From Chlorocebus sabaeus (Eukaryota; Chordata; Mammalia; Primates; Cercopithecidae), in NCBI RefSeq assembly GCF_047675955.1, contig NC_132915.1, positions 12,519,766 through 12,583,765 on the forward strand: a stretch of DNA of 64,000 nucleotides. Direction: 5' to 3'. Numbering within the stretch: position 1 is the first letter of the stretch; every line of letters starts with the position of its first letter. The position numbers and the translations under genes were made by a program. Positions 1 to 10,861 of this stretch are shown here, in pieces. Under the pieces are notes generated by a model. That model made no database searches, had not been told where the DNA came from, and was given only the letters and a program-made list of their open reading frames with translations.

Positions 1-152
1 CATGCCACTGTGCCAGAATAATTTTTTTTAAATTTTTAGTAGAGATGGGGTCTCACTATGTTGCCCAGGCTAGTCTCCAACTCCTGGGCTCAAGTGATCC
101 TCCTGTCTTAGCCTCCCAAAGTGCTGGGATTACAGGCATGAGCCACTGGGTA
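1..152 (-). mobile_element. AluJ-like left arm, cut by window edge
   Basis: Antisense Alu left arm, running from the A-rich linker side to the reversed Alu 5' end (GCTGGGATTACAGGCATGAG near 125-145). Many changes from the AluS/Y pattern suggest an old AluJ. The rest lies outside the window. A 91-codon frame here is Alu sequence read through and not a gene. Confidence 0.85.
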
Positions 153-1230
153 TTTGTTTTCTGTTTACAAAATGTAGTTTCCTTATTTCTTGCTTCAGTT
201 ATCTCTACCTTAGTGTCCCGCATTTTTCTTTCTCTGAATGCCTTTGCCCAGATGGAGTTAAGAGAAGTAATATTCCTCTCTTTGCTTCCCTGGTCCCATT
301 TGCTGATTCTCTTTATTTGAAAAGAAGTAACATCAAAATGAATAAGGAAAGATGAAGTCTCTGGTTCACCATGGTTCCTCTGTTCTTTCTTATCTACTTT
401 TCACATTCTCTTCACCTCCTTGCCTTTTCTTCAGTTTAATTCAGGGCTACCCTTCTGAATGGTCAGAAACCTGGAGGACTAGCAAAGCAACACGATAGCC
501 ATGGCCAGCGGACAGGCCACATGCCACTGATGGCCGCCATCAAGATATTTTATCTCTATTGATGTTATCTATGCTTCTTCAAGAAGAAAAAAGACTAAAC
601 AATCCAAAATTCCCTAAGAAAGAACCGTGTGCTTTTAACTGTTAATGAATCATTGAAAACTATTACTTTAACAATATTCCTGGGAGTGAAATGTTTTCCA
701 TGTGCGTGATTGTCCACAGCATCTTGATAGCTCCTGCTATCTGGAATGGTTATTTGGTATTTCTAGCTATGCAACTTTCCCAACTCTTTGTAACATCTCC
801 AGGGACCATACTTATCTTGAAATGCTTATTTCTCTGAATTTTAATTAACAATATAACAGGTGAGAACACGGTTGGTTGGAGAGGAGAGCTGATGAGATGT
901 CTGCTCTGTCTGGGTGTCCTGATGTCAGGCGTGACGGCAAAACCATCCTGTCACCTTCTTTTCTCCTCTTCTGCTCTGCATGGTTGGTTTGTTGTCTGCA
1001 CAAGGCCCTCCTCCTTTCAGAAGGCATTGCTCTGACATCATGTATAGGGCCAGCAATGTCAAATTCATGCAGTTGTGAAAGATTAGAACTGAGAGAAGAG
1101 TGGGGGTGAGGTGGTGGGGAAACCATCACGCGTGGTTACTAGCTTCCTCATACATATTTCAGTAAACTGCAGGGTGGTGGTCTTCCCTGCTTTTCCGTTC
1201 TGCTGACCCTCCTTCGAAGGTGAAGAAAGG
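153..1230. other. Anonymous sequence, nothing recognised
   Basis: AT-leaning unique-looking DNA. I see no repeat family, RNA gene or convincing coding region. Short frames on both strands overlap each other (about 845-1129), as expected by chance. Confidence 0.6.
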
Positions 1231-1264
1231 TTGTGTGTGTGTGTGTGTGTCTGTGTGTGTGTGA

Positions 1265-1296
<32 letters not shown>

Positions 1297-1297
1297 T
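1231..1297. repeat. (GT)n-(GA)n compound microsatellite
   Basis: About 48 bases of GT repeats with two interruptions pass directly into a GA run. Likely length-polymorphic. The reverse frame gives a meaningless His/Thr-rich peptide. Confidence 0.95.
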
Positions 1298-1648
1298 AGG
1301 ATTATTACAAAAGGGATTCTGTCTTAGAGTTGGCTGAAGGCACACAACAATTGGTGTCAACACATTCACATTCCAAAGCCAGGTGCTCTCTCAGCCTCCT
1401 AAGCTGACATTTAGGTACTGATATAGAGACCACTGACTCCCATCTACAAGAAGCTGGAGATGCCACGAAAGAGGCTGAACATGAGGCCAAGAATTTCTTT
1501 GGAGACAGAACGTTGTGTTGGGTCCCATTCCCACCCCTCATGGAGGAGGGCTAGGGGTTCCTCTCTTTCCTAGTGGCCTGGGCTTCAAGAGACCATTGGA
1601 GACCTTGGTCACAGGGGAATAGTGTTGACTCAGGATGGCTCATACAGT
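1298..1648. other. Anonymous sequence, nothing recognised
   Basis: No repeat or gene signature seen between the microsatellite and the LTR. Confidence 0.5.
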
Positions 1649-1653
1649 CTGTG

Positions 1654-2018
1654 TGAATTAGTCTGTTTACATGCTGCTGATAAAAACATACCCAAGACTG
1701 GGCAATTTACAAAGGAAAGAGGTTTAATTGGACTCACAGTTCCTCCTGACTGGGAAGACCTCACAATCATGGCAGAAGGCAAGGAGGAGCAAGTCACATC
1801 TCACATGGATGGCAGCAGGCAAAAAGAGAACAGGTGTGGGAAACTCCCATTTTTAAAGCCATCAGATCTCATGAGACCCATTCACTATCACTAGAACAGC
1901 ACAGGAAAGACCCACCTCCATGATTCAATGACCTCCCACCAGGTCCCTCCCACAACATGTGGGAATTATGCAAGCTACAAATGAGATTTGGGTGGGGACA
2001 CAGAACCAAACCATATCA
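1654..2018 (-). mobile_element. Solo MST/THE1-type (ERVL-MaLR) LTR
   Basis: A 365-bp solo LTR read on the minus strand: it starts TGATATGGTTTGG and ends in the reversed form of the GTCTGTTTACATGCTGCTGA segment. It is bounded by TG...CA and flanked by an exact 5-bp target duplication, CTGTG, at 1649-1653 and 2019-2023. The internal region is absent, so it arose by LTR-LTR recombination. MSTA/MSTB is my best subfamily guess. Confidence 0.88.
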
Positions 2019-2023
2019 CTGTG

Positions 2024-3033
2024 TTAGTAGAGTGGAAGCTCTCATTAAGCAGTGGGAATCCCAGAGTGAGAGGCAGGTGACTGGCCGGGAAAACATGATG
2101 TCATCCTGCCAGAGACCTACGGGTAAGGGAGTCCAGTGAATGAGTATCCCCAAACCAGCAAAGCACCTCATGAGAGGGCAATTCTCACAGCCAGAAAATG
2201 CTGCCACAAGATCAAAGTCAGTGACAAAAGAATTTTTCTCTCTTTACTTCTCCCCATCCTCTTCCCACCTTCACCCTCCCCACCCAAAGGGTTAGAAGCA
2301 GCTTGCTAGGTGGAAGGTTTGCCGAGATTGTAAGTGAGGGAAATCAAGAAGCTGACCGTGAGCTCCTGCCCCATGAGCTTTCTACCTGAAGCAGACCTAG
2401 ACTGGAAAAGGAAGAAGTTTCATTTATAAGTGAAGTTTAGCATTTGATTGTTGTGTTGGACTGCATATCTAAATACTGAAATGAGATAGATTGGGAGATT
2501 AAAGTGACAGAGGTTGTTTTATTACTCAAGGGGAGCAGATAAGCCCTGATGCCTACCGGAGATTATTTCTAGGGCAGGAGAAGAAGTAGCCATAGAGCAG
2601 GTTTGATCAGGCAGTGGGAAAAATAAAGCTGCCTTATGATTTGATAATGTGCATCTTACTCTTTCAACATCCAAGTTAATGTTATTGGTCTGAAAAAATT
2701 TTAGCCTTAAATAGACACTAACATGCTTATTTTTCATTATGAAAGGGCCATAACTTTTGTACCTTCCCTGCTACAGAGTCCAAGAATTACTCAGGTTATA
2801 ATAAATATAAGAAATCTTGACAAAATCTATCAATCACAACACTCTATACACATAAGAACATACTTGTTTTTATTATTGGGAAACTCCTCCAATATAAAAT
2901 TAGAGTCCTCCAACTATCCCTGAATGATGAAGCTACTGGATAGGCCTACCTTTTATTATCAAATATTTAATATCAAAATGTTCTTTTCCTTTATAAGGAA
3001 ATGGTCCAAAGCAATTATTCTTGTGTGAGGCAG
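2024..3033. other. Anonymous sequence, nothing recognised
   Basis: Unique-looking DNA without a recognisable repeat, RNA gene or coding signal. Confidence 0.55.
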
Positions 3034-3540
3034 TGTATTGATTGGCTAATTACCGTTGCATGATAAACTCAATGACGTAAAGCAACAAGCTTTTATTGTC
3101 GGCCAGGGTGAGTGGACCTAGCCTGGCCTTGACTGGGTGGCTGGGTGGCTCTATGCTGGGCTGGCTGTTGTGCCTGTGGCTTGGTGAGGGGTTGGCTTAT
3201 CTTGGCAGGGCTCAGCTGGCCAGCTGTGCTTCTCAGGGTGGGTCTAGGGGAGACATGGCATGGTTCTTCCTCAGGCCGCCATGGTAGGGGCAGTTCTGCT
3301 CCATTGTTCCATCCTCCTTCTGGGACCAGTGGGCTATCTCAGGCATGTTCTCATGGCAACAGCAAAGGCACCAGATGACACATGGAAAAATGTTCGAGGT
3401 CTCTTAAGACCTGGGCTCAAAACTGGTACATTGCCACTTCTGGTCCCATGCCCTTGACCAGAGCTAGTCACATACCCGAGTCCAAAGTCAAGGGGCAGGG
3501 ATAGATGCTTCATCTATGATGGGACCATATATAGAGATGC
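3034..3540 (-). mobile_element. Decayed MLT1-like LTR
   Basis: The left end (TGTATTGATT..., GCATGATAAAC) resembles the reversed 3' end of MLT1 LTRs. The body keeps the GGGCTCAGCTGG and CTTGACCAGAGCTAGTCAC blocks typical of this group in antisense. Heavily diverged, with no clear target duplication. The family call is from memory. Confidence 0.5.
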
Positions 3541-3934
3541 AGTAAGTGATAAAGAAATGGGGACTCAAAATACCATCACCATCAACAGAGCTCTGGGAAA
3601 CTGTGAAGACCAGGGACTCAGCATTGCATGTTGGAGACAAGCAAACACCTCTTGTTTCTGCGTTGCTTGTCCCTTTAGTGCAGTTCTGCCTTGGGTGTAG
3701 TAGGTCTCAAAAGCATTGAGGGAGGGAGGAGACTTGCTGAACTGTCCACAGGGTGGGAGTTATCTTGGGGGCATGTTCTTAGCAGGGAGCTGAGGAAACT
3801 GCATCCCATCCTCTACTAACTCTTCCGAGGAGAATAACCTTGGAAAACTGAAAGGATCATGTCAGCCAGTAAGGGCCAAGAACAGCTGGTTGAGTCTTGG
3901 GATGTCCACTGAAGGAAAGCAAAAGGGGAAATTG
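3541..3934. other. Anonymous sequence, nothing recognised
   Basis: No repeat or gene signature apparent before the AAT-rich tail of the next Alu. Confidence 0.5.
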
Positions 3935-4240
3935 TAATAATAATAATAATTATTATTGTTGAGACAGAGTCTCGCTCTGTCGCCAGGCTGGAGTGCCGTG
4001 GTGCGATCTCGGCTCACTGCAACCTCCACCTCCTGGGTTCAAGTGATTCTCCTGCCTCAGCCTCCCAAGTAGCTGGAACTACAAGTGCATGCCACCACGC
4101 CCAGCTAATTTTTGTATTTTTAGAAGAGACAGGGTTTCACCATGTTGGCCAGGATGGTCTCGATCTCCTGACCTCATGATCTGCCCTCCTTAGCCTCCCA
4201 AAGTGTTGGGATTACAGGTGTGAGCCACTGCACCTGGCCA
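3935..4240 (-). mobile_element. AluS, full length, antisense
   Basis: Complete antisense Alu: both arms, with the A-tail replaced by an AAT/ATT microsatellite at 3935-3960. The end is CACCTGGCCA. The similar strings GGGGAAATTG (before) and GGGGAAACTA (after) may be a worn target duplication. Confidence 0.92.
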
Positions 4241-4247
4241 GGGGAAA

Positions 4248-4460
4248 CTATTATTTATTGAATACCCACTATATTCCAGGAACTATGGTAGATGTTTTCG
4301 TGGAGCATCTGATTTCATCTTCACCGAAACCACACTGTATGGTAGTCATTGATATTCCTATTTAATAAATGAGGAAACTGACACCAAAAGAAGCAAGTCA
4401 CCTTCCCAAGGTCACATCATTAGTACATGTCTGAGGCAAATGAAGCTGGTGATCTGTGCT
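4248..4460 (+). mobile_element. MIR SINE
   Basis: Shows the MIR order: TTTATTGAATACCCACTAT, a GAGGAAACTGA core, then CCCAAGGTCACATCATTAGTA. Sense orientation, directly after an Alu. Confidence 0.85.
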
Positions 4461-5524
4461 ACATCCACTGCTGCAACTGAGGTCTGAGATGAGGGATCTG
4501 GTGTAGAAAGGGGTCCTCAGTGTCCCCAAAGCTATGCACTCACATTCTTGCACTACTTCTCACATTCTTACTGAGACCCAGGGGGAAAAAAAATGCGCAG
4601 AGGTAGACAGGGAAGGCACATGTGTATTGAATGCCTTCTCAAGATGAGGCATGTGATGGGGGTTGGTTGGATCACCTAGCTGAGGCTCATATGTAACGTT
4701 TCCAGAAATATCTAGCTTCCTAATCGTTATGAAATCTCGCCTCTTAAACTGAGGCTTTCGGTCTCCCTGAATGAAAACTCGAATCTATACCTGGTCTATT
4801 TCTCAGGAAGAGAGTAACTTTCCCTTTTCAAAATCCCAGACATCTTGATGTGATTTCTGCCAATGGCAGGACCGGAGGTAGGCTCCCCTTGTGCTGCACC
4901 CTTCATTATTTTTCAAGAAATAAAAACACGGACTCTGCATCTCGCTGTCATCTTTCGTAGGCCCAATGCAGGACACAGTCACCATGGCAACTGCAGCAGA
5001 ATTTAGGACATAGAGGATATTTAGGCCTTGCTTCATCTTTGACCAAAAGTTATGCTGTGTGACTGTTACAGTATTGTAACTGGCTACCTATCTCCCCCCT
5101 CACAGTTAAAAGCATTTGAGTGAATCACTTTCTCTTTTTGGATACTTGCCACTCACTCTTGCTACCTCGTTTCACATTCAACTCACCAATCAGGAAGCAA
5201 TTTTTCAAATGTTTGTCAGGCCAGTAGCAGAGGACAACATATACGTGTCTTCTATTGTGCGCTGTTTTCCGTCTCTTCTCACTGACCTCTCCCAAGGTCT
5301 TCCCTACCACCTTCTCCAAGACAAACTCTGAAATATCAGTCACATATAGGACTTCAAATGTCAGTGACTGAAATGCGTTATCTTTGAAGGATTTCGTGAA
5401 ATAATTTTCTTAAGCTAGGTTCATTTTATCTTTGGAGCAACCACAGGAATTTTGAATGTGAGTTGGGTATTTGATGTGGTGAAAATTAATTGACACAGAA
5501 GGTGGTGATTGTTAAGATCTGGTA
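4461..5524. other. Anonymous sequence, nothing recognised
   Basis: Unique-looking DNA. Overlapping short frames on both strands near 5116-5343 cancel each other as gene evidence. Confidence 0.5.
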
Positions 5525-5665
5525 GCATACACACTAAAATGTTAGTAGTATTAAGCTCTGGTTATGAGGATATGGTGTATTTGTTTTCACATTTTTGCTT
5601 CATTTCTTTTTACAAGGAACATATACTGCTTTTGTAATTATAAAAATTAAAGGAGAAAAAGTCAG
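5525..5665 (+). mobile_element. Possible old LINE 3' tail fragment
   Basis: ACACTAAAATGTTAGTAGT... followed by a T-rich stretch and TTTTGTAATTATAAAAATTAA resembles a common old LINE-like 3' end. Weak, and the family is not named. Confidence 0.35.
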
Positions 5666-6052
5666 TGTCCTTTTTTAACGCTATTAAAATTTCAAACCAG
5701 TTGAAGTTTGTGGCAAAAAAAAAATATCGAAGGAGTGAGTTAAAATTTTGATTTCTTTTCACACTACACTTGCATCCCCAGAAATTCTGATCTGTAACCA
5801 CTACAGAATCACTTTTGAATATATGAAAAGGGAAAAACAAAGGAGATGGTAGAAATAGATTCTCTTCCAGAGATAGTTATCTTTCCTTCCAGCCGAGAGC
5901 CTAAGATACTCTAAGTCCAAGAGAGAATGAACAGTGAGTTCACATCCACATCCTCTAAAGGGCCACGCCTTCCACCAATCTGGTTTATTGCCCAATTGGG
6001 CCCTTAGCAGGAAAAATGTCTTGAAATCTTGCTTCTGAAAGCATCCTCTGAA
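5666..6052. other. Anonymous sequence, nothing recognised
   Basis: No repeat or gene recognised. Confidence 0.45.
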
Positions 6053-6190
6053 AACCAGTAGCATCAGCATCACCTGGGAGCTTATTAACAAAACAGAAAC
6101 TCAGGCCCCACCTAGGCCTGCTAAATCAGACCTCGCATTTGGCAAGATTGAAAGGAAGCTCAAGGGAGTATTAAAATTTGAGACACACTG
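6053..6190 (+). mobile_element. MER5A-type hAT MITE
   Basis: AGCATCAGCATCACCTGGGA, then CAGGCCCCACCTAGGCCTGC and a GAGACACACTG end, the order of a MER5A non-autonomous hAT-Charlie element. The 5' end is lost. Confidence 0.8.
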
Positions 6191-6634
6191 CTTTCCATAC
6201 CACCTCTGGGCTCGAGGATGTTTTTCATTTTCCGTTAATTGGGGACCCAGGAATTCTTGACTATAGCTCATACCTCATCAGATACATAGAATGCCCTGTG
6301 AATGGGTATGTTTTCAACAAAGTCCAGAACATTGAAAAAATGGTTTGGGCCAGGGTTTTGTTCTCTGGTTCTGCAACCAGCACTTGTTCTTCTTCAGCAT
6401 TGCATTGCTCTGTTGCTTCTGTTGCAAGTACTCCTTTGTACTAGTTATCAGTTGCTGCATTCCAAATTACTCCACAATGTAGTGACTAAACACAACAACA
6501 ATCATTTGTTATCTTGCAGCTTCTGTGGGTCAGGAAAGTGCAATGCAGCTTAACTGACTGGGTGCCTCTGACTCAAGGTCTAGGATTGTCAGATTTAGCA
6601 AATTAAAATACAGGATGCCCAGTTTTGAATTTCA

Positions 6635-7075
6635 GGCCAGGCATGGTGGCTCATGTTTGTAACCCCAGCAATTTGTGAGGCTGAAACAGGAGAATCACTT
6701 GAGCTCAGGAGTTCGAGACCAGCCTGGGCAACAGGGCAAGACCCCTGTCTCTACAAAAATAATAATAGTAATAATAATAACAACAACAACAACAATAATT
6801 TGCTGGGCATGGTGACGCATGCCTGTAGTCCCAGCTACTCTGGAAGCTGAGGCAGGAGTATCCTTTGGGTTCAGGTGGTGTAAACTGCAGTGAACCATGA
6901 TCACTCCACTGTACTCCAGCCTGGGTGGCAGTGAGACCCTATCTTTTTTTTTTTGAGACAGAGTCTCACTCGTCGCCCAGGCTGGAGAGTGCAGTGGCCG
7001 GATCTCAGCTCACTGCAAGCTTCGCCTCCCAGGTTTACGCCATTGGGCAGTGAGACCCTATATAAAACAAAAATG
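6635..7075 (+). mobile_element. AluJb interrupted by a younger Alu
   Basis: Sense dimeric Alu with J-type features (GAGCTCAGGAGTTCGAGACC, CCTGGGCAACAGGGCAAGAC). The mid A-rich linker has expanded to AAT/AAC repeats at 6759-6799. Flanks TGAATTTCAG (6626-6635) and TGAATTTTGG (7076-7085) are a worn target duplication. It is split at 6943 by the insertion listed next. Confidence 0.85.
6943..7045 (-). mobile_element. 5'-truncated AluYR-type (Old World monkey)
   Basis: About 103 bases of antisense Alu, from the poly-T through GCAGTGGCCGGATCTC to GTTTACGCCATT, where it is 5'-truncated. The CCGG and GTTTAC states are the cercopithecid AluYR pattern. An exact 16-bp target duplication, GGCAGTGAGACCCTAT, lies at 6927-6942 and 7046-7061. 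A young, lineage-marking insertion inside an older Alu. Confidence 0.9.
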
Positions 7076-7403
7076 TGAATTTTGGATAAATAATGGACAA
7101 TGTTTAAGTCCTATTTAATATTTGAGACATTTCTAACAAAAAGTTATTTGTTGCAGCCCTGTCAAGCTCTCTCATGAGGTTACAGTTAAGCCATTAACCA
7201 GGACTGTAGTCATCTCAAAGGTCTATGTGATAGTTAATTTCATGGGTCAACTTGGCCAGAGCATGGAGTACCCAGACATGTGGTCAAACATTATTTTGGA
7301 CATTTCTGTGAGGGTATTTTGGACTGAGATTAACATTGGAATCAGTAGACTGAGTAAAGCAGATTACACTATCTAGCATAGATGGCCCTCATCCCATCAG
7401 TGG

Positions 7404-7916
7404 TGACATGGCTTGGCTGTATCCTCACCTAAATCCCATCTTGAATTGTATAATAGTTCCCAGAATCCCTGTGTGTCATGGGAGGGAAACAGTGGGAGGT
7501 AACTGAATCAATCATAGGGGTGGTTACCTTCATGTTGCTCTTGTGATAGTGAGTTCTCACAAGATCTGATGGTTGTATAAAAGGCTTTTTCCCCTTTTGC
7601 GCGGCACTTCTTCTTCCTGCCACCATGTGAAAAGGACGTGTTTACTTCCCCTTCCATCATGATTGTAAGTTTCCTGAGACCTCCTCAGCCCTGTGGAACT
7701 GTGAGTCAATTAAACCTCTTTCCTTTTAAGTTACTCAGTCTCGGCCTATTCCGGAGGGGCCATCCATGAAAAGATAAAAGAGAGCAAACACCCAGTATGG
7801 AAACTAGTCTTCTTACAACCTAAACTTGGAAGTGATATCCAACATCCCAGTTCTTCCCTTTTAAATTACTCAGTCTCAGGCAGTTCTTTATAGCAGTGTG
7901 AGAACTGACAAAAACA
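7404..7916 (+). mobile_element. MST/THE1-type LTR with a 135-bp patch
   Basis: Sense MaLR LTR from TGACATGGCTTGGCTGTATC to GACAAAAACA, flanked by AGTGG (7399-7403) and AGCGG (7917-7921). Near its 3' end, 7743-7877 is foreign. It holds 105 bases matching 8411-8515 of the surrounding MLT1, then a second copy of the LTR's own 27 bases 7716-7742. Removing it restores a normal LTR. Confidence 0.8.
7744..7848 (+). repeat. Copy of 8411-8515 (direct repeat, ~92%)
   Basis: 105 bases matching 8411-8515 without gaps and with 8 mismatches by eye. Sits inside the MST LTR between duplicated LTR segments 7716-7742 and 7851-7877 (3 mismatches in 27). The similar divergence of both pairs suggests one event. 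Confidence 0.85.
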
Positions 7917-8410
7917 AGCGGGAAGGCTGAAGAGAACAAAACGGCTGCCCCTCTTGCAATTAGGCAGAACTCCTGCCTGACTACCTTGAACTGGGACATC
8001 ATATTTTTTCCTGCCTTTGGATTTGAACTGAAATACTGACTATTCTTGGGTTTAGAACCTGCTGGCTTTCAGACTAGAACTACACCGTTGGCTCTCCTGT
8101 GTCTTAGGCCTTAGGACTTGGGCTGGAACTACACAATTGGCTGTCCTGGGTCTTAAGCCTTAAGACTTGGACTGGAACTGTACTTCTGGCTCTCCTGGTT
8201 CCTGGATCTCTAGCTGACTGACTGCAGATCTTGGGACTTCTCAGCTTCCATAACTGCATAAGCCGATTCCTTATCATAAATCTGTGTATACACTCTATTG
8301 ATTCCGTTTCTCTGGAGAACCTGACTCATAGAATCTGGCACATGGTTGTTGACTTTGGGCACTTGCCATGTGTGTCTCTTCCCCAGGAATGCCTCCCGAC
8401 ATGGCAGTTA

Positions 8411-8515
8411 GCCTATTCTGGAAGGGCCATCCAAGAAAAGATAAGAGAGAGCACACACCCAGTATGGAAACCAGTCTTCTTACAACCTAAACTTGGAAGT
8501 GATATCCCACACCCC
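8411..8515 (+). repeat. Source copy of the 105-bp direct repeat
   Basis: Part of the outer MLT1 LTR and continuous with it on both sides, so this is the donor and 7744-7848 the copy. Confidence 0.8.
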
Positions 8516-8650
8516 GATACTTCTGCCATATTCTAATCACAAGGCAGTGTGTCCAGTTCTCACACAAAGGGAGGAGATTACCCAAAGATGTGAAAATCAG
8601 GAAGTAGGAATCATTGGAGGCTGTATTTAGAGACTGCCAACCATATCCTT

Positions 8651-10224
8651 ACTTTTTCCAAAAGCATGGAATTATGGGTTGGAAGGGAACATAGGTACTC
8701 TCATTTGTAATGTATATTTGAGCAGCTTGTAAAACTTGCAAGAAGGGAGCAGAGAAGTTTGAACCTTGCTCAAAAGATGATTGTCATTCCAATGAAGACA
8801 ATGCAAAGAACTTTGAAAAGCATGGATTCAGAAATTAAGCTAGTGGGTGGCCTTCTAAGTCCTGTTGGTTCCCTGCCTAGGGACCTGCTGCACTGCCCCT
8901 CATGTCCTGACTCAACCACCAAGCCATCTTCTGAGTTTCACGTGGAGGCCGTGATAGACCCCCTGGTCTTCTCAATCCTGTCAAAATTACATGCTAGTGT
9001 TGGAAGAGAAATGTTCCAATAGTATTTTATTTCACACTTTGAAAACAAGACGTCTTTAGACGGTGGAGGAAACAGACTAGGATTGGGGCAGAAGATGTAT
9101 TCTAGAAAAATCCATCCAGAAGAATCCTTCTTTTAAACTAGCATCCCAGAGCTCTTTTCCACAGAGAGAAAAGGGACTGTTTTCCTTCTATGGTGTCTTT
9201 TTTTTTTTCTCTCTCTGTTCGTAGAGAGAGGGGTCACAGATGTTCCTGTGCCATAAGCCAACCTAATTCTGAATCCAATCATGCTTAGAGCATTTTATGG
9301 TAGGAGAAAGTGGGATCAAATATAAAGGGAGAAATAAAATGGTAGTAATAAAAGGCTTTAAGCCAAAAGCACCATTAAAATAAGAGCATGAAATAAACTA
9401 CATTTAACCATCTTAAGGTCGTTTTGTTTCTGTTGTGGGTGCTTTCTTTTTTTCTTCTTCTTTTTTTTTTTTAAATAACTATGCTATGTAAACATTAAGA
9501 AAATTATTTGCACAGAACTCAGCTTCATCTGAAGCAGTTATGTAGAGCCAACTCCTAATAATTATAAGGCAATCTCACAAAATAAAGCTAATTCCATGGC
9601 AGCATATCAATTTAAAGTTTTGCAAAACAAAATGTCTTTCCAAAGTTTCCATTAAGCATGCACTGGCCTCGTAAGCATATATGTATTTGATTTAAAAAAA
9701 TAGAGTAGAAATTGAATTAACTGGTTTTTACATTGAATTCACCCAGCATTTTGTACATCGTATAACATCATCTGTATCCCAAAAGTAGGCTACTCATTTA
9801 AGTCTCATAGGATGAAATTGGAAACAGGTTCACTGTGGTGATATCCTCAGTGTCCAGAGAATTTTCCTTTTATTTATATTACAAAATTTGGATAACATCC
9901 CTTGTTTAATTTTATTACAGAAACAATGCTTATTGAAGATTTCTTTTCTAACCCCTAGTGATTCCTGTTAGAAAAACAAACAAACAAAAAATTCCTTGTG
10001 GAGTTTAAGTGCTATTGCATACTTGGTTAGGCTGAGTACACTGGCCTTGGCATTTTCAAAAGGGGCAAGAAAAGAAACGTGGGTTTTGTTTTTTTAATAG
10101 AGTTATATACAATTATCATGTTTTCCTCTCAGGATAGCTTCCACCCAATTTAGCATTTATAAAAAAGATTAAGCATTCAGTTTAACTATATTTATCATGT
10201 TGAAGGCACTGTCTTAGGAAAAAC
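8651..10224. other. Repeat-free sequence, part looks conserved-type
   Basis: No repeat recognised over 1.57 kb apart from short T-rich runs (9200-9210, 9445-9472). The part at about 9480-9990 is AT-rich with several TAAT-type cores and may be non-coding regulatory DNA. No gene evidence. Confidence 0.4.
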
Positions 10225-10235
10225 AGAAGAAAGAG

Positions 10236-10569
10236 GCTGGGCGTGGTGGCTCACGCCTATAATCCCAGCACTTTGGGAGGCCGAGGTGGGCAGATCACGA
10301 GGTCAGGAGTTCGAGACCAGCCTGACCAACATGGTGAAGCACCGTCTGTACTAAAAATACAAAAATTCACCGGGTGTGGTGCTGTGCACCTGCAGTTCCA
10401 GCTACTGGGGATGCTGAGGCGGGAGAATTACTTGAACTGAGGAGGCAGACATTGCAGTGAGCCAAGATTATGCCACCACAGTCCAGCCTGTGTGACAGTG
10501 CGAGACTCCATCTCAAAAAGAAGAAGAAGAAGACAAAGAAGAAGAAGAAGGAGGAGGAGGAGGAGGAGG
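10236..10569 (+). mobile_element. AluS with GAA/GGA-expanded tail
   Basis: Sense full-length Alu. The A-tail has become an AAG/AGG repeat at 10518-10569. An 11-bp duplication AGAAGAAAGAG lies at 10225-10235 and 10570-10580. The reverse frame yields a Ser/Phe-rich peptide that is only tail repeat plus Alu. Confidence 0.9.
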
Positions 10570-10861
10570 AGAAGAAAGAGATGGATATGATGCCATCTCT
10601 GCCCTCGAGGAAACCTTCTGCTTCATAGTGGGGACCACGCAGATGCACCAGGCTGTGGTGATTGTTGTCTTTCTTGGTATCGTCATCAATGTTCCAGGTT
10701 CTGTTTCTGGTGCTTTATGTGAAACAACTCATTTAATTTCTACAACAGCCATGTGAAGCAAGTTTCATTACCATCCTCATTTTAGGGATAAGGTAACCAA
10801 GGCTAACAGAGATGTTAAGAACTCTTCCCAAGCTAAAATACCCAGACGGTGGTATGGACAG

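Larger units (their letters stand above)
6581..7161 (+). mobile_element. Non-autonomous hAT element carrying an AluJ
   Basis: A short DNA transposon, left end TAGGATTGTCAGATTTAG and right end GCAGCCCTG, flanked by an 8-bp duplication (TCAAGGTC 6573-6580, TCAAGCTC 7162-7169, one mismatch). Eight bases is the hAT target length. Its centre is interrupted by AluJ, and the right side seems to have lost about 60 bases next to the end. Family not named; left-end sequence resembles the segment at 31572-31707 reversed. Confidence 0.6.
7226..8332 (+). mobile_element. MLT2-type (ERVL) LTR, interrupted
   Basis: Starts TGTGATAGTTAATTTCATGG and ends TTTCTCTGGAGAACCTGACT, the signature of MLT2 LTRs. It is split by the MST LTR at 7404-7916. 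Flanks GTCTA (7221-7225) and ATCTG (8333-8337) may be the 5-bp duplication with two transitions. Sequence continues cleanly across the MST LTR (CATCCCATC to GAAGGCTGAAGAGAACAAAA). Confidence 0.65.
6437..8645 (-). mobile_element. MLT1 LTR split by nested insertions
   Basis: One antisense MLT1-type LTR lies in three pieces: 6437-6580, about 7162-7225 and about 8338-8645. It is opened by a hAT element (6581-7161) and an MLT2 LTR (7226-8332). A 5-bp duplication TCCTT flanks the whole block (6432-6436 and 8646-8650), showing the pieces were one insertion. LTR text runs on across both gaps (…CATGAGGTTACAGTTAAG…, then CCGACATGGCAG… and GGAGGAGATTACCCAAAGAT). Confidence 0.75.

Noticed and set aside
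1231..1297. CRISPR-like or satellite array
   Set aside because: A simple dinucleotide microsatellite; no spacer-repeat structure anywhere in the window.
4248..4460. tRNA-like signal
   Set aside because: MIR elements are tRNA-derived SINEs; no intact cloverleaf was seen here or at other MIRs.
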